The position numbers and the translations under genes are program-made. Source: an uncultured Alphaproteobacteria bacterium (GTDB lineage: Bacteria; Pseudomonadota; Alphaproteobacteria; Minwuiales; Minwuiaceae). Taken from it: 9,016 nucleotides of DNA. Below are positions 1-6,706 of this stretch, piece by piece; the first letter of the stretch is position 1; every line of letters starts with the position of its first letter. The DNA lies in NCBI GenBank assembly GCA_913064755.1, contig CAJYBQ010000092.1, forward strand, positions 1 through 9,016, read 5' to 3'. Under the pieces are notes generated by a model. That model was not told the origin of the DNA. It made no database searches and saw only the letters and a list, made by a program, of their open reading frames with translations.

Positions 1-261
1 CTCGGCGGCAAGACGACCGGGGAAGCCGGTGCGCGTGGGCTGCCGGTGCGGGCGGACTGGGCGGCGGACGATGGCGGAACGGCCACCGTCGTGCATGGTC
101 ACACGCCCATGGCCGAGGTGACGCGGACCAACAACGTGGTCTGCATCGATACCGGTTGTGTCTTCGGCGGAAAGCTGACCGCCTTCCGCTGGCCGGAGCA
201 GGAGGTCGTGGCCGTGCCCGCTATCAGGGAATGGCTGAAACCGGTCAAGCCGCTGGCCTGA
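1..261 (+). CDS. Polynucleotide kinase-phosphatase-type metallophosphatase, C-terminal part
   Basis: The reading frame is open from base 1 to a TGA at 259-261 (86 codons), so the start lies outside the window. It carries the end of a calcineurin-like phosphatase domain of the bacterial Pnkp type: the motif VHGHTP (fragment His34) and the motif IDTGCVFGGKLTA (Asp50). The 16-residue spacing equals that between His376 and Asp392 of Clostridium thermocellum Pnkp, two metal or phosphate ligands of its phosphatase module (family knowledge from memory). In Pnkp RNA-repair enzymes this module lies between a 5' kinase and a ligase-like adenylyltransferase domain. Here the protein ends about 14 residues after the 'VAVPA' end of the phosphatase, so no ligase domain follows. 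The gene may encode a kinase-phosphatase or a stand-alone phosphatase; the missing 5' part would decide. It converges with the TetR gene. Confidence 0.8.
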   Translation, partial: LGGKTTGEAGARGLPVRADWAADDGGTATVVHGHTPMAEVTRTNNVVCIDTGCVFGGKLTAFRWPEQEVVAVPAIREWLKPVKPLA

Positions 262-266
262 AACCG

Positions 267-287
267 CCCTCGATGGCGTCGCGAGGG
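267..287. terminator. Small hairpin between convergent genes
   Basis: A 6-bp perfect inverted repeat (CCCTCG at 267-272, CGAGGG at 282-287) with a 9-nt loop fills most of the 32-bp gap between the phosphatase stop and the TetR stop. Its position suits a bidirectional transcription end, but no run of T follows on either strand. It is only a weak terminator candidate and may be chance in GC-rich DNA. Confidence 0.25.
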
Positions 288-293
288 TCGCTG

Positions 294-899
294 TCAGTCG
301 GAATCCGGCCGACCGCCGAGCCCGGCCAGGTCGGTGTCGGCCACCATCGCTGCGTATTCACCGGGCGGTACCGGGCCATCGGGATCGTACCAGAGGTACG
401 TGTAGTTGATCATGCCGACGCACATCATGGTGTGGGCCATCAGGGTCCGGGGTTCGATCTGACCCGTGTGGTCACAATCGCGGATCAGGTCGCGCAGGAC
501 GGCGATGATCTGGCGCTGCTTGGCGATGATCTCCGTCCGTTCCGCCACGCCGAGGTTCTGCAGGTCGTGCAGCAGGACCACCTGCAGATCGCGGGAGCCG
601 GCATTGATGGCCACGATGGTATCGACGGTGGCGCGGAAGCGGGCTTCCGGTGTCCCGCCCGCCGTCGAGGCGGCACGGGCTGCATCCAGCATCATGTCCA
701 GGTGCGCGTTGAGCATTTCCTGCAGCAAGGCTTCCTTGGACGCGAAGTAGTGGTACAGCAGCCCGCGTGAAATGCCGTTCGCCGTCGCCAGGTCCGCGAT
801 GGTGGTCGCCGCATAGCCCTGCCGGGCGAACACGCTGGCCGTGACTGCCATGATGTCCCGCCGGATCTGCCCGTAATTTTCTGCCTGCCTGCGTGCCAT
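294..899 (-). CDS. TetR/AcrR family transcriptional regulator
   Basis: This is a 201-residue protein of normal TetR length. The N-terminal helix-turn-helix is plain at residues about 11-60: an 'FARQGYAATTIADLA' segment, then 'GISRGLLYHYFASKEALL' (YHYF at 49-52), the recognition-helix signature of the family. The rest is a helical ligand-binding and dimerisation domain with no recognisable specificity. The start is the ATG at 899-897, preceded by GGAAGAG. It lies 73 bp downstream of the CoA-ligase gene on the same strand, so the two are probably co-transcribed. TetR regulators in aromatic-acid clusters (for example PaaR types) often repress the catabolic genes until a CoA-thioester intermediate accumulates. 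By inference this one controls the divergent ligase and dioxygenase promoters around 2372-2420. Confidence 0.9.
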   Translation of the reverse strand: MARRQAENYGQIRRDIMAVTASVFARQGYAATTIADLATANGISRGLLYHYFASKEALLQEMLNAHLDMMLDAARAASTAGGTPEARFRATVDTIVAINAGSRDLQVVLLHDLQNLGVAERTEIIAKQRQIIAVLRDLIRDCDHTGQIEPRTLMAHTMMCVGMINYTYLWYDPDGPVPPGEYAAMVADTDLAGLGGRPDSD

Positions 900-972
900 C
901 TGCTCTTCCGTTCAGGCCTGTCTGCCGACTGGCGCAGTTTCGATCGAGGCGTCGGCTGGCAACGGCCTCCCG

Positions 973-2307
973 TCAGTCGCGGACCAGGACCCGCTGTGCC
1001 TTGGCCTCGTAACGGGGCAGGGTGCCCTCCGGATGGCATTCGACCGGCACCTTCAGGCCCAGCCGACTGGTCAGGCTGCGCCCGACGGCCTCCGCCAGTT
1101 CATTGTCGGCGCCGTTGTAGCTTCTTTCCCGTTCGATCGCGACGACCATCTGTTTCGGCGCGCTGCCCGGCGTGTCGACGTAGATCTGCCAGGCTTCCTT
1201 CACCGTGCCGGGGGTCGTGGCGATGACGTCTTCCACCTGTGACGGATAGACGATGACGCCGCGTACCTTCAGCATGTCGTCGGAGCGTCCGATGATGCGC
1301 CCGATGTTGCGCATGCCCTTGCGGCCACAGGGGAAATCGTAGGGGTGCTCCGACAGGCGCACCAGGTCGCGGGTGCGCCAGCGCACGACGGGCGATGCCT
1401 GCTTGTCCAGGGTGGTCACCACGATCTCGCCGACTTCCCCCGGTCCCACCGGCTGGAATGTTTCCGGGTCCAGGATCTCGGTCAGCACCGTGTCCTCGTT
1501 GATCAGGTGCATCTCGTCGCGGGCGTGGCTCCAGGGGCAGGACGCGGCGACGATCGGGCCACCCGCCTCCGTGGTGCCATAGGTGTTGTAGGTCTTGAAA
1601 TCTGCCGGCAGTTCCGCTTCCAGTTCGTCGCGGAAGGCGAGGGAGACCGACTGGCCACCGATCACCGCCTGCTTCAGTTTCCAGTCCGTCTTCGGGTCGA
1701 TGCCCTTTTCGCGCGACGTGCGGATCAGCGTGGCGAGGAATACCGGCGACACGGTGGCGAGCGACCATTCCATGTCGCGCATCCATTCGACCACCAGGTC
1801 GCTGCGGCCCGGCCCGACGGGGAAATTGGTCATCCCCAGCCTTGCCATCCCCAGGTCGTAGGCCAGCCCGCCGACCCAGAGGCCGAAGCCGAAGCCATTG
1901 TATCCCCGGTCCCCCGGACGGCAGCCATGGGCGTACAGCTGCCGCGCCACCTGGTTGGCCAGAAGTTCCTGCATGTCACGCTGGGTATAGCCGAACAGCA
2001 CCGGCAGGCCCGTGGTGCCGGACGTGGCACAGAACCGGTCCACCTTCGCCCCGTCGATGCCCAGCATCGGAAAGGGATAGCGCTCGCGCAGTTGCGATTT
2101 CTGCAGGAAGGCGAGGTTCGACAGCGCCTGCGGGTCGGCCAGGTCATCGGGCTTCATGCCCGATTCCCCGAAATGCGCCACCCATTCCGGCGCGGCCGAA
2201 AGCCGTTTGCCCAGCGCGGTCAGCTTGGTCCGCTGGATGGCCTGCAGGTCATCGTGTTCCAGCGCCTCGATCTCCGGGTGCAGCATGTCGGCGGTGCTCG
2301 TGGTCAT
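973..2307 (-). CDS. Phenylacetate-CoA ligase (PaaK) family aryl-CoA ligase
   Basis: This 444-residue adenylate-forming enzyme would activate an aromatic carboxylic acid with ATP and coenzyme A. Signatures in order are: phosphate-binding TSGTTG at 95-100, the adenine-binding YGTTEAGGP at 243-251, RTRD at 311-314, the hinge region GRSDDMLKVRG at 340-350, and the C-terminal PRYEAKAQRV, whose Lys436 is the expected catalytic lysine. The length matches PaaK (about 430-440). The ATG at 2307 is chosen because AGGGAGG (2320-2314) lies 6 nt upstream; a longer in-frame reading to 2385 would run through the promoter region. It diverges from the Rieske dioxygenase genes and is followed by the TetR gene. 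The acid substrate is not evident; phenylacetate itself is unlikely to be the target, since the paaABCDE epoxidase genes are not present nearby. Confidence 0.88.
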   Translation of the reverse strand: MTTSTADMLHPEIEALEHDDLQAIQRTKLTALGKRLSAAPEWVAHFGESGMKPDDLADPQALSNLAFLQKSQLRERYPFPMLGIDGAKVDRFCATSGTTGLPVLFGYTQRDMQELLANQVARQLYAHGCRPGDRGYNGFGFGLWVGGLAYDLGMARLGMTNFPVGPGRSDLVVEWMRDMEWSLATVSPVFLATLIRTSREKGIDPKTDWKLKQAVIGGQSVSLAFRDELEAELPADFKTYNTYGTTEAGGPIVAASCPWSHARDEMHLINEDTVLTEILDPETFQPVGPGEVGEIVVTTLDKQASPVVRWRTRDLVRLSEHPYDFPCGRKGMRNIGRIIGRSDDMLKVRGVIVYPSQVEDVIATTPGTVKEAWQIYVDTPGSAPKQMVVAIERERSYNGADNELAEAVGRSLTSRLGLKVPVECHPEGTLPRYEAKAQRVLVRD

Positions 2308-2371
2308 TCGTTGCCTCCCTGTTGGCGGGTCCCCGTCGGGTCCTTGTCGGTTTCGTGACGGACCTTCGGTG

Positions 2372-2420
2372 TTGCGGTGTTTCATTGTTTCTATTATAAA
2401 CCGGACAGCCGTTCAATGAA
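2372..2420. promoter_or_regulatory. Divergent overlapping promoters with flanking inverted repeat (probable operator)
   Basis: For the plus strand, TTGCGG (2372-2377), a 17-bp spacer and TATAAA (2395-2400) resemble -35/-10 boxes for the dioxygenase operon. For the minus strand, a perfect TATAAT (2398-2393) with TTCATT (2420-2415) 16 bp upstream could serve the ligase gene. The two -10 boxes overlap. They are framed by a perfect 7-bp inverted repeat, TTCATTG (2381-2387) and CAATGAA (2414-2420), with arm starts 33 bp apart. A direct repeat ATAAACCG also occurs at 2396-2403 and 2420-2427. A repressor bound here would block both directions; the TetR protein encoded nearby is the obvious candidate. 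The boxes and repeats are seen directly; their function is inferred. Confidence 0.5.
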
Positions 2421-2470
2421 TAAACCGCGAAACGACAGACCAGCACGGAAAAAGCCCGAGGACCTGACAG

Positions 2471-3736
2471 ATGAACGTGACCGCCCGACCGCTGCAGCCG
2501 GACCTGCAGGACCTGATCAAGCCAGACCGGGTGCATGGATCGCTCTACACCGACGCGGATGTCTTCCGCATGGAACTGGACCGGATCTGGTATCGGACCT
2601 GGGTCTACGTGGGGCACGAGAGCGAGGTGCCGAACGCCTTCGACTTCGTGATGAAGTCCATCGGGCCGCAGCCGATCATCATGACCCGGGGCGCGGACGG
2701 CCAGGTCAACCTGCTGCAGAACCGCTGTCCCCATCGTGGCAACCAGGTCTGCACCGAACCCCGCGGCAATGCCCGGAAGTTCACCTGCCCGTTCCACAAC
2801 TGGACCTTCTCCAGCGACGGCACCTTGCAGGCCACGGCCTTCGCCGACGGCTACGACGGGCAGGACCTGTCCGCCCTGTCGCTGGGCCGTGTGACCCGCG
2901 TGGCCAGCTATCGCGGCTTTGTCTTCGGGTCCTTCGCGGCGGATGGCCCGACCCTGGAGGAACACCTGGGCGGTGCGGCGGAAACCCTCGACCGGCTGTG
3001 TGACACCTCCCCCACGGGCGAGGTGGAGATCACCGCCGGGTTCCTGCAGCACCGGGTGAAGGCGAACTGGAAGTTCATCCTGGAGAACGAGACGGACGGC
3101 TATCACCCGGCCTTCGTCCATGCCTCGGTCTTCAAGGTGACGGAGAGCGGGATCGGCAGCCTCTACGGTTCGAAATCCACGGCCCTGACGCGGGATTTCG
3201 GCAACGGCCATACGGAGCTGGACCTGCGTCCGGAATTCCGGCTGCGTGACCAACCCTTGAGCTGGTTCGGCACCACCGCCGAACGCCTGCCCGATTACGT
3301 CGCGGCCATGGAGCAGCATCACGGGCCGGACAAGGCCCGCAAGGTCATGATCGACGGCACCCCGCACGTCATGATCTTCCCCAACCTGTTCGTGGCGGAA
3401 ATCCAGATCTTCGTGCTGCAGCCCCGCGCCGTCGACGACACCGTGCAGCACGTGACGGCGCTGCAGTTCAAGGGCGCGCCGGACATGAACCGCCGCCTGC
3501 GCCAGCAGACCATGGGCTCGGTCGGCCCCGCCGGTTTCCTGCTCGCCGATGATTCGGAGATGTACGAGCGCACGCACAGGGGCGTCCTCTCGCGCGACCC
3601 GGAATGGCTCTACCTGGCGCGCGGCGAGCATCGTGAACGGGTGGACGCGGATGGTTTCCGGGTCGGCCACGCCACCGACGAGGTGCCGTCCAGGGGAATC
3701 TGGCGCCATTACCGCCAGCTGATGGAGGCGATCTGA
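2471..3736 (+). CDS. Aromatic-ring-hydroxylating dioxygenase, alpha subunit (Rieske)
   Basis: This is a 421-residue catalytic subunit of a Rieske non-heme iron oxygenase, which inserts O2 into an aromatic ring using electrons from a separate reductase chain. The Rieske [2Fe-2S] ligands are Cys86-x-His88 and Cys106-x-x-His109. The mononuclear iron site is in ENETDGYHPAFVH: bridging Asp209, ligands His212 and His217, with the third ligand probably Asp360 or Asp361 in 'LLADDSE'. The C-terminal pattern (ADD, then DEVPSRGIWRHYRQLM) resembles benzoate/anthranilate-type oxygenases. The ATG follows GAGG at a normal distance. The stop overlaps the beta start by one base (TGATG), so the two are translationally coupled. 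No ferredoxin or reductase gene is in the window. Substrate is unknown; an aromatic acid is likely. Confidence 0.93.
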   Translation: MNVTARPLQPDLQDLIKPDRVHGSLYTDADVFRMELDRIWYRTWVYVGHESEVPNAFDFVMKSIGPQPIIMTRGADGQVNLLQNRCPHRGNQVCTEPRGNARKFTCPFHNWTFSSDGTLQATAFADGYDGQDLSALSLGRVTRVASYRGFVFGSFAADGPTLEEHLGGAAETLDRLCDTSPTGEVEITAGFLQHRVKANWKFILENETDGYHPAFVHASVFKVTESGIGSLYGSKSTALTRDFGNGHTELDLRPEFRLRDQPLSWFGTTAERLPDYVAAMEQHHGPDKARKVMIDGTPHVMIFPNLFVAEIQIFVLQPRAVDDTVQHVTALQFKGAPDMNRRLRQQTMGSVGPAGFLLADDSEMYERTHRGVLSRDPEWLYLARGEHRERVDADGFRVGHATDEVPSRGIWRHYRQLMEAI

Positions 3737-4227
3737 TGGGAATGATGCTGGTGGAACCGGACCTGTTGCGCCGGGTGGAGCAGTTCATCTTCATGGAGGC
3801 CCGCCTGCAGGACACCCATGAATACGCGGCGTGGGAAGCGCTCTGGGACGATGACGGCATCTACTGGCTGCCCGCCAATGGCGATGACATCGATCCGGAA
3901 GCGCAGATGTCGATCATCTATGACAACCGGTCCCGCATCGGTGTCAGGGTGCGCCAGTTGCTGAGTGGCAAGCGCTACACGCAGGATCCGAAATCCGCCA
4001 TCCGCCACTTCGTCACCAACGTGGAGGTGCTGGGGCAGGACGATGACGTGGTGCATGTCGGCTGCAACGTCATGGTCCACGAATCGAGCCTCAGGGGCGA
4101 GACCACCTGGGCCGCACGGACCGAGTACCTGCTGCGGCCGCACCCGGATGGATACCGCATGGCCCGCAAGAAGGTCGCACTGGTCAACAACGACAAGCCG
4201 CTGTTCACGCTATCGTTCCTGATCTGA
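3736..4227 (+). CDS. Aromatic-ring-hydroxylating dioxygenase, beta subunit
   Basis: This 163-residue small subunit belongs to the NTF2/scytalone dehydratase-like fold family that forms alpha3beta3 complexes with Rieske alpha subunits and is mainly structural. Family hallmarks visible are an 'EARLQDTHEYAAWEALWDDD' start (21-40), 'IIYDNRSRI' with YDNR at 62-65, 'RHFVTNVEV' at 90-98, and a C-terminal strand pattern ending near 'KKVALVNNDKPLFTLSFLI'. The pattern is closest to the BenB/AntB group by eye. GGAGG at 3724-3728 lies 7 nt before the ATG that overlaps the alpha stop codon; alternative ATGs 6 and 9 nt further in are less well placed. It completes the oxygenase component. The next gene, the crotonase, starts 104 nt later beyond a strong hairpin. 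Confidence 0.92.
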   Translation: MGMMLVEPDLLRRVEQFIFMEARLQDTHEYAAWEALWDDDGIYWLPANGDDIDPEAQMSIIYDNRSRIGVRVRQLLSGKRYTQDPKSAIRHFVTNVEVLGQDDDVVHVGCNVMVHESSLRGETTWAARTEYLLRPHPDGYRMARKKVALVNNDKPLFTLSFLI

Positions 4228-4233
4228 CGCCTT

Positions 4234-4297
4234 TTCCATCCCGCTCCCGGCCGCCCACGCGCGTGTCCGGAAACGGGTGGCCGGAAGAGGGATGGAA
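4234..4297. repeat. Long imperfect hairpin between dioxygenase and crotonase genes
   Basis: Bases 4234-4256 pair with 4275-4297. TTCCATCCC (4234-4242) matches GGGATGGAA (4289-4297) perfectly. A four-position segment then has two pairs (4244/4287, 4245/4286) between two mismatches. CCGGCCGCCC (4247-4256) then pairs with GGGTGGCCGG (4275-4284) through one G-T wobble. This makes 21 positions paired out of 23, closed by an 18-nt loop that itself contains the palindrome ACGCGCGT. No T run follows on either strand, so it is not a standard intrinsic terminator. It could be an mRNA stabiliser or processing site that sets the dioxygenase:crotonase ratio, an attenuator, or one copy of a dispersed palindromic repeat. 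Confidence 0.8.
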
Positions 4298-4331
4298 CAG
4301 ACCACATACGAAGACCCCTGGAGATAAACCA

Positions 4332-5144
4332 ATGACCCTACCAACCGAACCCGTCGGTGATGGCAACGTCCTGTTGAGCCTGTCGGACGGCATCGCCCAT
4401 ATCCGCCTGAACCGGCCCGACGACGCCAACGGCATGAACAACGGCCTGCTGCGCGACCTCTACCAGGCCATCATGATCTGCCATGGCAGCGAGGACGTGC
4501 GCGCCGTGCTGCTGACCGGTGCGGGCAAGAACTTCTGTGCCGGGGGCGACATCAAGGAATTCGCGTCGAAGGGGGAAAGGCTGCCGGCCCATATCCGCAC
4601 GGCGACGGCCCTGCTGCAGGACGCGGCGCAGGCCCTGATGCGGCTGGATGCACCGGTGATCGCCGCCATCCAGGGCTATGCGACCGGCGGCGGTGGCTTC
4701 GGCATGGCCTGCGCCGTTGACCTGGTCGTGGCCGCGGAGAGCGCGAAGTTCCTGGCCGGTGCGACCAAGGTCGGCATGTCACCGGACGCCGGGACAACGG
4801 CGACGCTCCCCGCCCTTGTCGGTCATCGCAAGGCCATGGAGATCCTGCTGACCAACCCGACCATGACGGCGGCGGAGGCCCGGGACCTCGGCATCGTCAA
4901 CCGGGTGGTGCCCGACGCCGATCTGCTGGACGCCGCCATGGCGCTGGCGACCGAACTGGCCAGCGGCCCGCCCATGGCCCAGGCCGCCGTGAAACGCCTG
5001 CTGCGCCAGGGCAAGGCCCTGCCGGTCGAAGCCTGCTTCACGGAGGAAGCCCGCAACGTCGCCGAACTTTCCGGCACCGCCGACGCCCGCGAAGGCCTCG
5101 CCTCCATGATCGAGCGGCGCCCTGCGACGTTCACGGGACGGTAG
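4332..5144 (+). CDS. Enoyl-CoA hydratase/isomerase (crotonase) family protein, PaaG-like
   Basis: This 270-residue crotonase-fold enzyme acts on CoA thioesters, presumably in the cytoplasm. The oxyanion-hole segments are clear: FCAGGDIKEF (68-77) and QGYATGGGGFGMA (114-126). Aligned with rat mitochondrial enoyl-CoA hydratase, Glu144 is replaced by Phe123 and Glu164 by Ala144, so the hydratase glutamate pair is absent. Instead it has 'VGMSPDAGTT' with Asp152, as in PaaG-type isomerases, which makes isomerisation more likely than simple hydration. ATG 4332 is preceded by GGAG; an upstream in-frame GTG at 4263 lies inside the intergenic hairpin and lacks family similarity. It is probably in the same operon as the dioxygenase and acts on a product of the aryl-CoA ligase. 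The gene converges with the coiled-coil gene, 26 bp away. Confidence 0.88.
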   Translation: MTLPTEPVGDGNVLLSLSDGIAHIRLNRPDDANGMNNGLLRDLYQAIMICHGSEDVRAVLLTGAGKNFCAGGDIKEFASKGERLPAHIRTATALLQDAAQALMRLDAPVIAAIQGYATGGGGFGMACAVDLVVAAESAKFLAGATKVGMSPDAGTTATLPALVGHRKAMEILLTNPTMTAAEARDLGIVNRVVPDADLLDAAMALATELASGPPMAQAAVKRLLRQGKALPVEACFTEEARNVAELSGTADAREGLASMIERRPATFTGR

Positions 5145-5170
5145 GACGGGGGCGGCGAGAACACGGTCGA

Positions 5171-5575
5171 TCAGGTCACCAGGCTGGCGAGTTTCTCCGT
5201 GATCCTGGCGACAATGCCCGCGACCCTTGCCGCCTTTTCCGCCATCCCCTCGATGCGCTTCAGGTCTTCCAGGTCGTCGGCAAGGTCCTCGTTCACTTCC
5301 CGCATGCGGTCGATGATCCGTTGCACGTCTTCCGAGGCATCCAGGCGCATCATGGTGATGTCGGCAAGTTGCCTGAAGCTCTCGGTTACCTGGGCCTTCC
5401 GGGCGCGCAACTGCTTGCGTCGCTCCTTCTCCTCGGCATTCGGCCAGCGCCCCTCATCCGCCGCCTGCCGGTTGATGTCCTGAATTTCCTTCTGGACGAG
5501 AAGTTCCAGCTCGGCCAGCGCTGCACGTGCCGCGTTCGCATCCACCAGGATCTCTTCGACGGTTTCGCGTGACAT
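5171..5575 (-). CDS. Hypothetical soluble coiled-coil protein
   Basis: This 134-residue, highly charged protein has no signal peptide, no membrane segment and no cysteine. Nearly all of it looks helical: heptad-like stretches occur at about 1-36 and 60-133, broken by a short 'DEGRWPNAEEKERR' segment (about 40-53). It is rich in Glu, Asp, Arg and Ala, as expected for a coiled coil. I do not recognise a named family. The ATG at 5575 is preceded by GGAGG at a close but normal distance. It lies 24 nt downstream of the lipoprotein gene on the same strand, so the two are almost certainly co-transcribed and may act together, although the partner is predicted to be outside the cytoplasm. GC-rich codon use resembles that of its neighbours. 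Confidence 0.75.
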   Translation of the reverse strand: MSRETVEEILVDANAARAALAELELLVQKEIQDINRQAADEGRWPNAEEKERRKQLRARKAQVTESFRQLADITMMRLDASEDVQRIIDRMREVNEDLADDLEDLKRIEGMAEKAARVAGIVARITEKLASLVT

Positions 5576-5599
5576 CGTTTCCTCCTATCCGGCCAGGGT

Positions 5600-6553
5600 C
5601 TATTTCAGGAAGGCTTCCACCAGGGATTTCAGTTCCTCGCCCTTTGCCACGAAACGCTGCATCTGTGCGTGCAGGTTGGCCAGGGACGGTTCATCGCGTC
5701 TCAGCGCCTCGACCAGGGCGTCGTGCGACGCGACCATCGCCGCGACCACGGCAGCGGGCGTGTGATCGGTCGACCTGTCGATGGCCTCGGCCAATTCACC
5801 GGCCTCGGCCAGCAGACGCCGGGCCTTCGCCACGTCACCGGACTCCCGCGCATCCTGCAGGTCGTTCATCTTCTGGTCGAACCGACGGACCTGTTCCGCG
5901 CGGCCGATGTCACCCAGGAAGACATTCGCGCGGCGAAACAGGTCGCCTATCGCCCTGATCGGCTCCTGCGCCTTGCCCGTCGCGTCCTTCAGGGCGCTGA
6001 CCTTCACGTAATCCACGTATTCACCGGCCAGGAATCCCAGCGCATTCTTGACGTTGCCCTGCACGGTCGCGTCGTCCAGGCTGCCGCCCAGGCCCGCCTT
6101 CTCGGCGATCACGGCGACATGGCCCAGGGTCTCCCCGGCACTTGCCGTCACCGCCTCGGCGGTCTTCCGGGTGACGATGGTGTTCAGGCTGTCGGCATAT
6201 CGCCCCAGCAGGTCGAAGATCTCCAGGATGTCCCTGATCCGGGTTTCGGGCGGGTAGGTCTCTCCACCCACCTCGATACGGCATCGCTGGTTGCCTTCGA
6301 CGAGGCACTCGCCGCTTCTGGCGCCGATGAACGTGCCGGGATCGCCGATCTTCGCATCCATTCGCGCCCGGGCGCGCTCACCCATCTCGGCACTGAGTGA
6401 CTTCAGCGCCTCCCGCGTGTCACCGACGCCCTGGGCGAACTGCTGAACCGGCTTCTGGAAATCGCCTGCGCCGCAGGCCGCGAGAACGCAGGCAACTGCC
6501 AGCATGGCAACACTGTTGACCACGTGTCGACGGGCGGAGAATGCGTGCATCAT
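5600..6553 (-). CDS. Hypothetical lipoprotein
   Basis: The protein has 317 residues. The N-terminus has basic residues (Arg8, Arg9), a hydrophobic stretch (11-26) and a lipobox L24-A25-A26-C27, so it should be exported and lipid-anchored in the periplasm. Mature residues are mostly helical and charged, with helix-rich segments at about 100-160 and 195-316. Two cysteines, Cys83 and Cys91, flank a short loop and could form a disulfide. No known domain is recognised. GAGGAGG lies 4 nt before the first ATG (6553) and 7 nt before the second (6550), so the second may be the true start; the difference is one residue. A weak promoter-like pair (TTGTAA at 6609-6604, CATCAT at 6587-6582, 16-bp spacer) lies upstream. 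It is followed after 24 nt by the coiled-coil gene. Confidence 0.78.
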   Translation of the reverse strand: MMHAFSARRHVVNSVAMLAVACVLAACGAGDFQKPVQQFAQGVGDTREALKSLSAEMGERARARMDAKIGDPGTFIGARSGECLVEGNQRCRIEVGGETYPPETRIRDILEIFDLLGRYADSLNTIVTRKTAEAVTASAGETLGHVAVIAEKAGLGGSLDDATVQGNVKNALGFLAGEYVDYVKVSALKDATGKAQEPIRAIGDLFRRANVFLGDIGRAEQVRRFDQKMNDLQDARESGDVAKARRLLAEAGELAEAIDRSTDHTPAAVVAAMVASHDALVEALRRDEPSLANLHAQMQRFVAKGEELKSLVEAFLK

Positions 6554-6669
6554 CGAACCTCCTCAGTCCAGTCAGGCCATCATGATGCCATGCCGAAGAG
6601 GCGTTACAACCGGTATCTCCGGAATCATTGTCCGGCCGTGGATGCAGGAAATCCCTTGATCAGCGCCGT

Positions 6670-6701
6670 GCCGCCTGACCCGACAGGCTTTTCGGGGCGG
6701 C
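6670..6701 (-). terminator. Hairpin just after the glutathionylspermidine synthetase gene
   Basis: GCCGCC (6670-6675) and CCGA (6680-6683) pair with TCGG (6692-6695) and GGCGGC (6696-6701): ten base pairs with a four-base bulge on one arm and an 8-nt loop. It starts 6 bp beyond the stop codon of the minus-strand gene, where a transcription end is expected. No T run follows in the direction of transcription, so it may be a factor-dependent or stability element and not an intrinsic terminator. Confidence 0.35.
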
Positions 6702-6706
6702 AGCTT

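Noticed and set aside
924..956. GCCGAC/GTCGGC inverted repeat between the ligase and TetR genes
   Set aside because: Only 6 bp with a 21-nt loop and no T run; not distinguishable from chance in GC-rich DNA.
1345..2358. 337-codon plus-strand open frame opposite the CoA ligase
   Set aside because: It is the complement of a clear PaaK-family gene, with no motif of its own.
2249..3709. 486-codon minus-strand open frame opposite the Rieske alpha gene
   Set aside because: The plus strand carries a complete Rieske oxygenase; the antisense frame runs through the promoter and into the ligase gene and shows no domain.
4263..4331. Upstream GTG start for the crotonase gene
   Set aside because: The added 23 residues lie in the intergenic hairpin, are not crotonase-like, and the ATG at 4332 has its own GGAG.
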